This document shows, one piece after another, positions 37,659 through 51,454 of a stretch of DNA of 64,000 nucleotides (its first letter is position 1; the number at the start of each line of letters is the position of its first letter). The notes under the pieces are model-generated. The model saw only the letters and a program-made list of their open reading frames with translations, was not told the origin of the DNA and did not search any database. Location of the stretch: contig NW_019775791.1 of assembly GCF_001039355.2 (NCBI RefSeq), forward strand, positions 732,038-796,037. The letters are read 5' to 3'. The DNA comes from Lingula anatina. Taxonomy: Eukaryota > Brachiopoda > Lingulata > Lingulida > Lingulidae. The position numbers were made by a program, and so were the translations under genes.

Positions 37659-40600
37659 CCCTGCGTCCTCTGGGTGTGTGGGTGTGATGGTGATCCCTAC
37701 CAGGAACCCTCAGGATTTGTGGGTGTGATGCTAGTTATCTTCAGTCGTGAATCTTCTTGAGATCTTGGACACCACATCAGAACTCATCCTCATCATCATC
37801 TTCATCAGAATGGTATTTTTCATTAGCAAAGAACTAACTTTATATTACAGTATACTGCAATATGTATTTATATCTATATCCTGCTGGCAGAGTCTGCCCC
37901 CGGGATAATAGTACCATTGGGTTTAGAAACTTCTCAATTAAACTTAGAAATGCCACACGTGTCATATCTTTTGCTCTGGGCGCTTCTATTTTTAATCTGA
38001 GAATTTGTGCTGGTCCAGTGCCTTAAAAGTCTATGCAGAGAATGAATGAATTGTGATATTGTGATGTAAATGGAGGCAGGCAAATGTTTGGATTGAGGTG
38101 AATTTTGACTGCTTGCAATTTTGTTAAAAAATGATAGTTTACCAATTTAACTTTTAATATATTAAGACTTGTTTTTTGACTGTGCTGATCAGCCGTTGAC
38201 TGAACATTTGTATGATAAAATTACTTTTTTATTAAAGATTTGCCTTTATCTGTATATCATTAATACAAAAAATATATATAAACTATATCATTTTTTAAAA
38301 AATTGTAATGATGAAGGTGATTGACATTTCATTGATGTAGACGTGCAGTTCTCCCGCCGCAGAATTCAAGACCTACATTTCCAATTCTTAGTTGCATCCA
38401 GAAAGGACATTGATCATTGTAATGAAGCATTATTTTGCTATTACTTTACAAAATCATAGAAAACATTATTGCCATAAGTCTTGTAGACATTGCCATGTAA
38501 CATTTAAGAAAAATAGAGGTGTTATTTCTATATCGCATAAACTTTAATAAGCAATATCATTTCATGGTTTGAACAGCTTTTGTTTTTCAATTTTCATTAG
38601 ACAAAATTTATTATGAAAGAACAATTTTATAAGATTTAATGTCAAACTAAAAAGCTAAATGCATGACTCAAAATGGTGATAAAGCAAATATTAAGACTGA
38701 ATTGATATCAAAATATTTCTTTGTAAACATTTTATCATATTTTTTATAAAAACAATTTTTCTGACAGTGGACATACTTTGCTTCTCATCTAGAATCTGTG
38801 GTTTATAAAATTTCTGAAGCGTTCCATTTGCTTTTTGTGCAATCTTGCCATACGCAGGTGATGATCTGTGACTGCAGTTTTGGATATAGTAATTTTACAT
38901 ACAGGTTTTCATTGCAAATGGCTGAAAAACTCGGTTTCTGGACATTTACTTTTCCTTTGTCATAAGAAAGCTATTACCAATAATCGGGTGCTCTGATTAT
39001 GTCAGTTACTAAGCTCATGTACAATACTCTTCTGGGTGAGTATTCACTTTATTACCACAGAAGGATAAATATCCAAGGGATAAAAATCCAGGTTTATGCA
39101 ACAGAGAACAAATGGATGAATGTTTTGAGAACACATGAATATTAAGTTTCTTGTATGTCTTTTGTATCTTTAATAGGAGTGAAAAATTGGCTGAGTTATA
39201 AGAAATACAATTTTTTCAGTGGAAGTGCAGGTAGTAGAAACAATCGCAGAAATCTTGCAACTTGGAAATGATTTTTCTGGTGTCTTCATTGAGGCATCAG
39301 TTTTGAAAAAAAATAAATAAAACTAAATAAATAAAATAAAACTATCTAGCACATAGCTTTGGCTACCTGTGGTTTTCCTGATATATATGCTGAATTAGTT
39401 ATAGTATAAATGGTCAGAATATTTATATAGCTTGAGATTTTATAGTTCTCACAAGAACTTTATTTCATGCTTTATTATGTATTCATAAATGCTAGACGGT
39501 ATTAATTCAATTTTCCCTCATTGTAAATAGAAGAATGAAAAATATAAGATCAGAACTTATTTAGTTATTTCTTTTTATTAACTTCTATGAGTATAATGAA
39601 TTTTGCATATTTTTACTATCTATGCAACAGTATTAATACTTCTATGAATACAGATATTGTTTTAAAAAAGGATTTGTACTTACTCTGTCTGATTTCATTT
39701 CAACTTATTGCAAAAAGTTTAAAGAAAACCTTCCTGAGTGAAACCTTAAAGTCCACACTCTTACGTCCCATAGCCCATCATTTGTAAACTGTGGCTTAAG
39801 GCGTGGCAGGGAAAGGGTTATCCAGCAGAAATGGCTGAAAGAACAGAGTGAGATCTCCTAGTTCTTCTTCTTTCATCCTGTTACAGTAACGTACATTTAC
39901 ACCAGTTCATTTTTCTGAAATGGTATGAAGACATCTTTTGTTAATTTCTCGGCTTGATTCATTGGTGGAACAGATGTATTTTTTACAGTATGTTGCTTAT
40001 TCCCAAAGAAGCTTTCTTGGAAATCAATATCTATTAGTCTGTTTTTTTGTCCTGCCCTATGGCTCATAGCCGCTAGTGGTTCCTTACAGTGTTTTAGCTA
40101 TTGTTATCCACAGCATGTAAAAGTCCTGTTTCCACACGTCCCTGGAGGACTGAATTGTCCAGTGTTATGGCGGGTAATGTGTTGGCAGATAAATGCCACG
40201 ACTGTATTTAGAGCCCACAGCAGAATTCTGCTCACTGCAGACGTGGAAACCTCTATTGTCACTGTCACACGCACAAGATATTACGTTGTATCTCTGTGCA
40301 GAATAACAGTGACAATCGTGGCTACCATCTCGCTGCCACCTCCGGGAGTCCGGAACTTTGGTAAATATGGTTGCCTCTCTCTCTCTCTCTGAGCCTTGCG
40401 CACGCTCACTGTTCACTAGCCTGTACCTACGCCAGTCGCGGCTGCAGCTGGGGCATTATTTGTAATAATAAAGTTCTCACTGGTACGAGCCATAAATTAT
40501 ACCAAACTGCCTTCTCATGCTAATAGGAGAACATTAACACGTTTGCAGCATATAGATCATCCAAGGTGAATGAGAATTTCAGAAGACTACTGCTGTCGTT

Positions 40601-42497
40601 ATACTTACTTGACCTCTGCTACAGATTTGTCTGCTGATCTGCAAATTGTTCTATGTCCAGACAAACACATGAATGGTTTGATTTCACATTTCCTAACTAG
40701 GCAATGACAGATATCTTTTTTCACAGAGATTTTTTTGCCTTCTTTTGGAAGAGTAAAGGTCTTCTGAGCCAAATTTTGCCTTTTTTGTACATTTTATTTC
40801 TTCAGTGTAAAGCTGGAAATACTTGATTAACACATTTTTATTGTAATTAATTCTTTTTTGTGGTTTTTCAAATTATTTTTTATGCTTTCAAGTTTATCTA
40901 CAGCAGTTCTATTAAGTGAATTCAGTTCAACTATGTAATCCTCTTAGTTTGTTGCATAGATTTCACTAAACATCATTTCACACACACACAAAAAAAGGAA
41001 ATGCGAAGTAAGATTTTTTCACGAAATATTGTAACTTCTTCATATTTCAAAATTGTGCAAATAAACATCAGGTTTGATGTCCAGTAGAATAAGATATGGA
41101 CAAACAGATTAATTTGTAATATTTAGGAGCAATCGGGAATCGTTGGTATTGTCAAAGTCCTGTAAGCCTCACAAGGCGGGTAACTGAGTGCTAAAATGAA
41201 CCACAAATGGTAAAAGAAGGGCTGTCAAAAAACCAAGTCGGGTCATGGATTGACAAATTCCAAAAGCATTTTTATCCCAAGTTGTCGTGGTTGCAGTGGA
41301 AGGTGAATGTATTTGTATCACAACGGACTGATGGAGAACTGAGCTTACATACAGCTCAAAGAGAGACATAAATTGTAGCGGAAAGCTGGAGAAGTGATTC
41401 TGTAGCAGCATATGGTGGGCAGGTGATGCCAACATATTTCAGTATTGTTCCCTTGCATACATTATGTAAATAATATACCTTTTTCCAGCTTAGTAATGAT
41501 TTAGTTGGGAGATAACAAGAACACTATCATCTTTTTGCAGCTGGGAATTTTGCTAACATGTTCGAACAGTTTTAAAGTACTGTTTTGCTGTGTACATAAT
41601 ATAGTGAGAATTATTAATTATATTTGATAAAAGCTTTCAAATCTTGGGCATGTCTTTTAATTTTAAAATTTTGCATTTTTGACAGAATGAAGAAAACGAA
41701 AATGTTTTTGATTTTCCTTTGTCTTAAAGACTGACAATTATTCCTCTGTAAAATGCAAAACAAAACAAAAAAATAAAATAAATAAACTTAGACATTAAGG
41801 TTATGTATTGTTGCATGTTTACATTTACATCAGAAATAAACCTTACAATTGTTTTGGATAATCTGTGCTGTTTGAACCCTCTATCATTATAACCTGGAAT
41901 ATTCTTGAAAAATATTTTCTTGACGCTAAAAGCATTTCAAAAAGAAATTATTACCCCTGCCAAAGAAGTTGTTTTTGCATTTGTTGGTTTGTTAGTTTAC
42001 AATCTTACTCGATAATTATGGTAAGATTGAGATAAAAAATATCAGGATGGGACAGGAATGGACTAACTTAGAACCACATAATTTTTGGTGGTGATCCATT
42101 ACTTGGTTACAATGAAACTGCATTGGTAGAGAAGGCAACACTGACTGATTTTCTTATTCGTTCTTTAAGTTCTACAAGTTCCAGATTTATTTATTTTGCC
42201 CTTATTTTGTAAAATGTGTACTTTTTGTGATAATTATATTACACAAAAAGGTATATAAAATAGAGACGAGACTGAATGAAACCCAATTGACCAAGAGAAC
42301 TGCCAGTTTTAAGGTGAGTTAAGCCATGAAGAAATGGACATATTGACCTTGCAAGTGGCAAACAAGGTCAGATCTTTCGGAAAACTTTTTAAAAGTTGTT
42401 AAAATATAATAGGAGGTGAAGAGAAATATTTGGATACATAAATAACAGACAATGTACTACAAAATATACATTCAGGGATGTGCCAATGGCCAGCTCC

Positions 42498-42533
42498 CCC
42501 CCCCCCCCCCACCCCCACACACACACACACACT
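42498..42533. repeat. C-run plus AC microsatellite
   Basis: About 14 C followed by acccccacacacacacacac. A simple repeat in intergenic DNA. Confidence 0.85.
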
Positions 42534-43167
42534 GGCCACACCCCTCTTTCTCAATTAGCCATCACTTTTTTGTTGACCCCAAAAATAAAAAAGAGCACTG
42601 GCTGACTCACAGCTGTTAGGTCCATTCTAGAAGGCCATTGGCCTTCCATACTTTGGAGTATTTGATTGTTGTAGACGAATTAACCGATTGGTTGCCATGA
42701 CTACCAATGGCTGTGGTTGATGAAAACTACTTGATCAGCAGTAAATCTTGTCTTGGCAAGCCCTTGGATGACTTCTTGTGCTGATGGGCAAATGATATGT
42801 GTTTCTTTTTAATCTCCATGTCTCTTAAACCCTCTGAAAAATTTTATATGATAATCCCAGACTTCCTATAGTTGTACTTCTCTCAGATGCTTAGTGTAAT
42901 GGCTGGAAACTCGGTGAACTCTGACGGTCATGTTCAGAACATTAAACTTGTGCTCACGCATTAGATAATGAATAGTAACTTGCTCATGGCAAGATTTACC
43001 TGGGCATTCAAGGAGTAATTGATTTTCATCTACAGTACTTGAGCAATCATCATCAGTAAGATTGTTCATGGTTCCAAAGAATTGTATTAACTGATATTTT
43101 AGTGATATTGTAATCACTTACTTAATTAATTAAATACATAATTTTTTTTTGTGAAGCAGGTAAGCTG

Positions 43168-43345
43168 CACTCATCACAAGAGCATCATGAGGCTGAATGC
43201 TCACAGGTCATTGGGTGTTGGAAAACCTGTGAACAATTCTCACCAATTTGCCAATTACTACTACCCCCAGTGAGAATAGTTCACAGGTCTACCAACAGCC
43301 AACAACCCGTGGGCATTTAGCCTGATGATGCTCTGATGACAAGAG
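43168..43345. mobile_element. Foldback element, arms about 76 bp
   Basis: The left arm 43168-43243 (cactcatcac, agagcatcatgaggctgaat, cctgtgaacaattctcac) pairs with the right arm 43270-43345 at roughly 80-85 percent, around a 26-base loop. RNA from it would form one long hairpin. No target duplication was identified. Confidence 0.75.
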
Positions 43346-44280
43346 TGAAAGTTGGCTGTTCCAGTAAAATTTTGTTCAAAAGTATGTGATCACTGTCACT
43401 AAAATATCAGTAAGTTGAGCAATGATTTTTAATGACATTTGTCTTTACAAGGTTTCTTATCAACAGTGATCTTTACACGCATATAAGGTAAGTCTTCTGT
43501 GTTGTTAAATGATAAATGAAAAAGACGGATCATTTCCTTCCATCATTTTAAGTACAGAGTATGTCATATCTTTATTTTTGACCGAATGACAAAATTTACA
43601 TATTTTACTAATGTAAAGACTGTAACTATTTTTCAAGTACACTATCTTCATAATAAAATGAAAGTGAGTTCACAAACTTTTATTAATTTTTAAATGGATA
43701 AATTGTATCTACTAGACCTTTTTGTAGCTAGAAATAAATAAATGACTTAAAATCAAGCAAAAAAATTCTGGAAATTTCAAAAATGTTCCCTTCATTACCA
43801 GGTTATGCTTTTCAAAATTGTTGAAAAAATTTATCCTTAAACATATTTCTGAGTTCTAAATTTCTACAGTTATAATGAGAAGTTGAATTCTGTTGCTCTC
43901 CATCTTCATTATGAGAATGACTGAAAATTTAGAAACTTTGAAAATGAAAAATAAAAAAATTGTCAATAGTTTTGGATAAATAGTAACTTGGTAATACAGG
44001 AAAGTGTTAAAATTTCTTGGAAATTTATTTAAATTTGCTAATATAAAAACTTTACTGGTCTCAGGTGGTTTTAAATATTTTGAAATATCTTTATTATCCT
44101 CTGTGATTAAAATAATAATAATAATAATAATAATAATTTTTATGTGAAAGCAAAATGCATAAATAAAAAAGAATAGTGGTAAAATAAAAAATAAAAATTT
44201 AAAAAATGAAGATAAACACCGACATTAAGGTGCCTGGTTCTTGGAAGATTCAAGAAGAGACACATTTAAAAGATCAATGG

Positions 44281-47200
44281 TTAAATTATATTTATTTCAA
44301 TTCAGTTACAAGTATTGCAACATCTTTTATAATTTTTACTGTAAATGTTACATACGTATTTAATATGTGAAGGAAGCTAAACAAATTTACATATAGTATG
44401 TGTAACACTTTTTATGCAAAATTAGTCTTGTCTTACATGCTTTAACTGTTGCAATTGAACTGTAACTAAACATTATAGATTGTGACAAAAAACATTTAAA
44501 CAAATTAGTTGTTTGTTAATAGCTCAAATTAACCTTGGCCTTTCAACCACTACCCGACCACAAAGATTGCATCACTTATATTTAACATTATGCAATACCT
44601 TAGAACCCATGAAGAATTCCAATGAACAACAGTGCATAATAAATTTAATTGAAGTTTACTGATTTTGTTAAAAAAACTAATTTTTTCTAATTTAAACTTT
44701 TAACAGTTAAAAAATCTAAATATCATATAAAGCAGTAAAATAGAATAAAACATCGAGAACAAGCTCCAACAACATTTTTCATTACTATCCAGACAAATCT
44801 ATTCCTCTGCATTTCAAATTGTCGAACCCATCCTTAAAAGAACTTTTACATGACCCAATGCATGTAGACAGCACTAGTCCTGTACCTCCATTTCCTTATG
44901 GCAGACATACTTGTGGTCAACCAATGAATATACGCATATGAAACCAAATTGAAGGTGGTATTTCACCATTCTTTTTTAGTGACCATGTCTCCGACTTATG
45001 CTCATTTGAGAAATCAAAAACAAAGGCTTAATTCATACCACTCTTGGTAAACAGACACACAAAAGGTGATGCCAGACAATGGCCAATCAAGCGATCTAAA
45101 AAGGCATGTGACTGATGTCAAAACTTTGCATTTGCCTCATACAATATGTCACATATTTCAGTTGTCAGGAAGTGATACATCTGAAAACTATCTAATGAAA
45201 AATCATGAATACATTTGTCTACTTTGGGGGACTTTTACAAGAATAATTAAAGTCACAGTTTACTAATAAATTGAGAGTAGCCAGGATTATTTGGTCAATA
45301 ACATTTTATGAATAATTTTCTATTGTTTACCAGACATGCTGAAACTGTCGGTCCGATTGGTCATGACCAGGAAAATTTGTCTGGACCGGTAAAAAATTGA
45401 ACTTGTTCGGTAAGGACCGACAAGGGTTTTAAGAACTGCAATTTTGAATTTACAGTCATCATTCGACATACTTCACTAATAAAATTATATAAAACCCAAA
45501 GCATTTTTCCCTTCTATTTCAAACCTATCACATCCACAAACAAAGTAAGCTACCCTAATCGTACCGGTAGTATCTGTCTCAAACGAATAGGGAGATTTTC
45601 AGTCCGACAAAAATCCATTCGGTCCAGCAAATTTTCATGACTGCCGGTCCAAATGTCTGGCCATTCTGAAAAGTTTTCAGCATGTCTGGTTTACCAGCCC
45701 TTGCTCTTAAAAGTAAAGAGCTAAAAAATATCTCCTGATCTTATATTTGTATCTAAGATCCCAATTTTTCTTCACTTGACATGAACAATGAGGGTGGTCA
45801 TATGGACACTACTTGTATTTTCAGTTAGATAAGAACATTTCTGAGAAGAGATATAATTATATTCATCACCTAATATGGATGTGCAATGTCTTTGAACTAT
45901 AAGCCCCAGTTATCTAAAGCAAAGCTATCATGTGAAGATTTAATACAACAAAAACCCACCCCCTGTCTCTTAAGCTGTAAACCAGATAAATGCTGATTTA
46001 TTTCTGATAATACCACCAATGTTATCTTTTCACATAGTTTAGGTCACCTCAGCTCCATGGTGACATTAGGAGAGTGACAACCATGTTTTAAATGTACCTG
46101 TACTCTGGATGAAATGTACCATACACTAGAACTATAAGTCTAGTTCATGTAAGGAGATTCAGTAATAATTGCTTAAACCAGTTCAGAACTCATACAGAAC
46201 TGTTTCAATGTGTGTAAAAAATGGAAGATCTCCATGGTGCTGATTGAAGTTTAACTTTTAGTATACAACACTGGCACAAACAATTAATAGTTCAAAATTT
46301 GATTACAAAGTATGTTTAAATGCTGGTATTAAATAAATAAAAAGGGGGAATCTAAGAAAGTTTTGAAAACAAAATTTGGTTCAAGCCAAAAAAGGGTGAT
46401 TATATGATAAGAACTAAGAAATCTTCCAAACGATTAAATGCTACAATAATTAAGTCGGCTCTGGTATTTGTTAGAACGTTATTACCATACTCAGAATGTT
46501 AGCTATGAAAAATAACATTTGACAAGCAGAGTTGGGGTTGACAAGTGCCACATGATGATGTAAAATGTACACTTTTAAGTTAAAAAACTCTGTAAAACTT
46601 TTTTAACACTACAGACAGGATGTTCACATATATGCATGTAAAAATATATAAATATATATTTAGAACGACTCAAAACTTATCTTCAGTGCCATTTCTAGGT
46701 AGACTTTCATTCCAGCATTCTATACACTTACTTTTCTAACTCTAGACTTTCATATTCTAAATAAATCTAAAAATCTGTGATTCATTAAATACGGCCGTAG
46801 AGGAAGATTTCTCGATAACTTGTTTCTCTTTCTCAGGTGTGCACGGAGTCTAAATGAATACAGGTAAAACTATTTGTCACGTTTCAATAACCCCTCACAT
46901 ATCTCTCTGCTGTGACACATGTATCTTAGCATGAAATACTAAATAAACACACTTAATGTCTAGACTGATGGTTATCGACTGTAGCCAAATGGTACAGGGA
47001 CCGTTTGTTGTGGATTTGTGCCAAAAAATGTGATTCCAGTACTCACTTTCATTTAATTCATCAAATAGATATCATTTACTGATGCAATCCAAAAAAAAAA
47101 GCAGTTGTGGATGTGTACATTAGAGTCTACAAGGTGTAAAAAAGTTCATAAACATACGGTTAGCTACAATTATGTCCTGTGCGTTTCTCTCATAATTCTG

Positions 47201-47328
47201 CTGTGTCGTACCACCAATTATTGAGCCTTCACAAAGGTCGCTGTCTCACGCACAACATCTCACATTGTGTTTGTGCCTGAGACAGAAACACCTGTGACAC
47301 TCTTTAACGTACTTCTTGGGCACTCTTT
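44281..47328 (-). other. AT-rich DNA; possible 3' UTR of a small minus-strand gene
   Basis: No coding exon is seen. If the small gene at 47329-49777 is real, this could be its long 3' UTR, with a minus-strand AATAAA (tttatt at 44291-44296). A MITE occupies 45331-45688. Confidence 0.25.
45331..45688. mobile_element. 358-bp MITE with CAGACATGCTGAAA ends
   Basis: The left end CAGACATGCTGAAA and the right end TTTTCAGCATGTCTG are complements. GTTTAC stands on both sides (45325-45330 and 45689-45694). Inner blocks with cggtcc (tcggtccgattggtcatgac, ggtccagca...catgactgccggtcc) also pair. No coding capacity. Probably an hAT-type non-autonomous element, on target-site size only. Confidence 0.75.
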
Positions 47329-48628
47329 TCATCTTGGATTGGAATCTTCTCTTTCAATTAACCTACAGAGATAAAAAACAAGGCAAAATCAGCTTGTGGA
47401 AAAGCATATAAAAAGATATTAGGACTTCATCATTGCGTCGTCATAGGTTAATTAAGTTTTAGGTAGGCAATTAATTAATTGAGGTCATGAACAACTTTTT
47501 TTTTTACTTCCACATCATTACTATGATAACTAAGGTCCAGGGATGGTGGTCTACACCCCCTCCCTTCATCCTCCCTCCCCCACTCTCTCTCCACCCCCTC
47601 CCCTCACACTCTAGCAGGGGGGGCTTTGTTCACTGTGTGCCTATAGAACTGTTACAATATTGGCTCATGGCATGTTATTAAAGCATATTGGCACAGGGTA
47701 TGCATTTCTTTATGTACGCACGATTCATGTATTATAATGTGTGTGTGTGCACGTGTATATGTGTGTGTATGCTGTTATTTGTACATATTTATTTGCATTT
47801 GTGTATTACAAAATTGTGGGTGGGTGTGTTTGTGCTTGTATTCTTTTTTTGTCCACATTTGACCTAAAAGCCAAGACTTGAAGGTTATCAGGTGGAGTAG
47901 TTTCCACAATGACATCTATCTCTGAACCCACCTCTTCCACCTACAGCTACATTATATCTGCCATGATTAATGAAGCCTTAAATTGGGACGTTATCGTCTC
48001 TCACGTGATCTGAAGGATAAGGAATGCATGCAGCTTAGAGCATAGTCAGGAAAAAGATACCTTATCTCCTTTTTTTATTGATACACTCCCTGTTTAACAT
48101 ATTATCATGAACTGTTGATTCTGTGAACTTGTTGTAGTTAACAGGTAAAAACTAGGCAAATTTTCTCTTGCTGTTTATATTTATTTATTATGGTTGTTAT
48201 TAATGAGGCCAAATTACTATTTTAGAGACCATTTCACCCCGCCCCTTGTACTTTATACAAATATTGCCTTACTTCAGACTAATTTTGGTAAATATTTATG
48301 ATGTTAATCAGGACATAAAGCAATGTTTTGTGATAGGTAAGAGAAGAGCAAGACCTACATCATACTTTTCTGATATCTGAACATAGGTAGAAGTGTACAT
48401 GTTCAATTAGTGTCTCACAGGTTTATCCTGATAGTCTAAGGGAGTCAATGACCCAGAAATATTTTGACTGGAAAGTTTATTACATGGTCAGAAAGTTAAT
48501 AATTTTCAATTGCTTGCCCATTTAAATGCTTGTTTTATTCTGAGGTTGAAATGCTGTTAGAGATCAATTAAGAAGTTTTCCCCAAAATTTGAATGAAATA
48601 ACGTCTCACAATAACAACAACAACAAAA

Positions 48629-48672
<44 letters not shown>

Positions 48673-49777
48673 AATAATACAACTTAAGTAACAAAGGACT
48701 TTAAATCAGTGGATCGACCTTCTAACTATCTAATCTTCTGACCAATGGACTTTCATATTATTTTTTAAAGCAAGAATTACAGCAGTTGACCTTTAAACCA
48801 GTTATGTGAGATTTTTTTTAACCAGTTGCATTCTCGTAGTCCAATGAATCATTGGACTTTTGAACCTTAAAGTCCTGTTGAAGAGGATCCCCACGTTATC
48901 AGTATATATAGATATATAGTTTAATCATTAATACAAGGGAAGGGAGAGATAACTGAAGCAGTCAGATTGTTCCTCCAGCAGTCTGAGCAGTATTTATTAC
49001 TGTAATTATTCAAAATTAGGCAGTAAAGTTACAGACAGTGAACACCACATTGCTTTGTCTATTTCCTGAAAGAAAAATTTGAATTCCAAAATATACACAA
49101 TTACCAGATGAATTATGCAATTTTACATTCATTTTTACTATACATAAATAATTAGAAAAGCAAATATTAGAATGTGTTGGTCTAAAATATGTCATTCATT
49201 TAATAAAATGGTGGGGGGGGGATACACATACCAAAATTCTGGTTAATCTGCTGATTTATTTCATTATTTCCACTACAAGTGCTTCTACACAAGGACACTG
49301 CCTTCATTTATCATTCTTAACAATAAGTACAAAAAGCTGCTTACGTTTATTATTATATCAAAGTAAGAAAAGTAATAATAACCCCCAAATTTCGCATTAA
49401 TTAAGCATCCCCTTCTTTCTTACAGTATGTAATAATGTATGGTAATGGTAGTCGAAATAACTGGCACCTAATTTGGATACATTGTACTTCACGAAATAAA
49501 ATGTCCCTTGGGAACGAGAATTAATTATGTTTAATGAGACATTGTTTAATGTTTAATATGATTCATGTGATGGTTCCGGTACTATTGTTTGACGCTGACC
49601 TTGCCAATTCACGAAATGAGTCCATGTTTTAACAACTTACTTTGTTACTTTTCTGCACCCGTCACTGTCAAACTGGCGACGCTGCCGAACCGCTGCAAGG
49701 TCACCTTGTTGCTTGTGTTTTGCAGAGTTTAAATTTGACAAAAAAGCTTTAAACAACACAGGAGACTCCCTAATCAT
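47329..49777 (-). CDS. Possible small two-exon gene, 56-aa product, not recognised
   Basis: Exon 49641-49777 starts ATG and ends at a strong donor (AAA|GTAAGT); exon 47329-47362 follows acceptor CTCTGTAG. The join is in frame: 171 nt encoding a protein starting MIRESPVLFKAFLSNLNSAK, then a basic Gln/Arg-rich middle (QQGDLAAVRQRRQFDSDG) and ending TKLIEREDSNPR. No signal peptide or membrane segment is visible. A GC-rich region with a perfect CRE stands 139 bp upstream of the ATG. I do not recognise the family. It could also be a noncoding RNA with a chance frame. The same second exon has another frame ending KKYVKECHRCFCLRHKHNVRCCA. Confidence 0.3.
48628..48680. repeat. AAAT microsatellite
   Basis: A run of (aaat)n, about 11 units, ending in ataataat. 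Confidence 0.95.
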
Positions 49778-49889
49778 CGCCCGGGTGTGTGTAGCAGTGA
49801 TATGTGACTTACAGCGCGACCCAAGTAGATTTTATTCCAACATATCAGCCGAACATGTGCTGCGCAAGGGATCCATGCATCATGTCACG

Positions 49890-49960
49890 TAGGAGAATCC
49901 TAACCCGAGACACAGTGACGTCACGGAGGGATTCCCCTTCAGCCGCGTGCTATTTATATC
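49890..49960 (-). promoter_or_regulatory. GC-rich candidate promoter with CRE
   Basis: TGACGTCA at 49916-49923 lies in a region (about 49650-49980) with many more CpG dinucleotides than the surrounding AT-rich DNA. It is the only such place between 37.7 and 56.9 kb. It lies just upstream of the candidate small minus-strand gene. Confidence 0.4.
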
Positions 49961-50329
49961 AGGTGACCTTACCTTATATGGATGGTGGGGATTCCTGAGA
50001 CCTGTGGTGTTGACCTGACTGGGCTTCACGTTTTATTTTCAATCTACAAGATTGAATTATGTGGCTCGTGATAATGATTGATATTAAGGCATATATAATT
50101 TTACTCTAAACAGTCAAGTATGTATTAATGAGACAAATATTTTAACTAAGGAAGAAAGTGAGAAAGGTACGTGATGAATGAATGAACAGGCATCTCTTGC
50201 CCCACCTGAATAAATGACATCCCCTTAGACAAAGGCATCAAAGATAGTTCATCAGTCCCTCCCCCAACTTTCTAATGGATTTTTAACATTTTTGTGTAAA
50301 GAAGGTACCTCTTTATCTCATGCATTGTT

Positions 50330-50429
50330 ATTCATGCACACACGCACTTGACGCACGCACTCACACATTCACGCACGTGCACATACGCACACCAATTAAC
50401 ATAATCTGTTGCTGGGTCATTGGCAATGA

Positions 50430-50466
<37 letters not shown>
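50330..50466. repeat. CA-rich tract and GT microsatellite
   Basis: An interrupted cacacgcac tract at about 50336-50390, then (gt)n of about 17 units at 50431-50466 followed by a T-run. Together they could pair as a CA/GT inverted arrangement. Confidence 0.85.
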
Positions 50467-50469
<3 letters not shown>

Positions 50470-51014
50470 TTTTTTTGGCTTCCAATTTACCTAAAATTTT
50501 TAACCACGCATCTTATTTAAAAGATTATTCAAATATCATTAGCCATTCTAAGATAGAAAGTGCCGAAAAGAATTTCAGAGAAAACTTGTAAAATATGACA
50601 CAAATAGTAAACGGCTCTTTAAAAATTTTGGCATCTATTGGATGCTTTTAAATGCTTTTAATTGCATAATAAAAGTTGTGCAAACACTGCGCCTCAGCTG
50701 GCTACGACTGGTTGAATGACAACTGAGAGCTTTACCTGAGATGCACTCACAATGTAATATAATACAGGGCTAATTACAAACCAAGCAGTCAAAGACCTGG
50801 CACCAGAATGGCAAATTTATAAAAGAATAACGTCTGGTCAACCGACACTGAAATACACCAATGCCACATCAAACCATTTAGAAAAATCGAAATCTGTCAG
50901 AAGAATTGATTTCCACGTGCACCGAACGCTGTTCAAAGTTAGTTCTGAAGAAATTTGGGTCCAACTTTGATATCTATTATTTTGTGGATACCTAAGATAT
51001 TTTTGCTTGTTCCC

Positions 51015-51173
51015 CTGCAGGTCTTGGGTTTGCAGAGGGATTTGCACGGGGATAAAAAATTGCCGAGCGTTCGAGACGATCTAAAAATGGCAGACAAGGC
51101 CAAATTGACGAGAAAGTTGCTCAGATTTGCCACCTGTTTATATCAATTGAAATTTGTTTATCATAAGAATGAC
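51015..51173 (+). other. Exon-like block of unknown origin
   Basis: After an acceptor-like tgttcccctgcag, one frame stays open for 53 codons to the stop at 51174-51176: LQVLGLQRDLHGDKKLPSVRD and then a charged, helix-like stretch (LKMADKAKLTRKLLRF). CpG is locally raised (cgagcgttcgagacgat). It has no visible partner exon or start context. It may be an orphan exon, a gene fragment, or chance. Confidence 0.2.
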
Positions 51174-51399
51174 TAGAATAATAATATTTTATAAAAATTA
51201 ATAAATTAATTTAAACAGGATTAAGAGGGGAAGGTGCTAGTAGATAAATCTCTAGGTTATTTTTGTTCATTGAATGAAATAAAAAAAACTTGTGGAGTGT
51301 AATATAACAATGAAAGGGTATCAACAATCAGTATGTTATGTCAATTTGTGTTAATCCCCTTTCTTTTAACTTAAGACTGTTTAAACTGTTTGGGGACCT

Positions 51400-51407
51400 G
51401 TATAAAA

Positions 51408-51450
<43 letters not shown>

Positions 51451-51452
51451 GG
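51400..51452. repeat. AAAT microsatellite
   Basis: About 12 units of (aaat)n. Confidence 0.95.
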
Positions 51453-51454
51453 AA

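Larger units (their letters stand above)
37659..44280. other. RASSF8 3' UTR and gene-poor DNA
   Basis: No coding exon is supported. Several AATAAA clusters (for example 39313-39335) could end the RASSF8 transcript. A CT-run lies at 40376-40392, a C-run followed by AC repeats at 42498-42533, a foldback hairpin at 43168-43345, and ATA repeats at about 44110-44140. The rest is unremarkable AT-rich sequence. Confidence 0.4.

Noticed and set aside
40221-40330. Short inverted repeat attgtcactgt / acagtgacaat
   Set aside because: Only 11 bp arms, no flanking duplication and no extension; likely chance.
40162-40416. Overlapping 76- and 83-aa frames
   Set aside because: No splice context, low-complexity end (CT-run) and no recognisable motif; kept as chance open frames.
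42680-42710. X-box-like ggttgccatgactacc (RFX site of ciliary genes)
   Set aside because: The right half does not fit the RFX consensus and no gene starts nearby.
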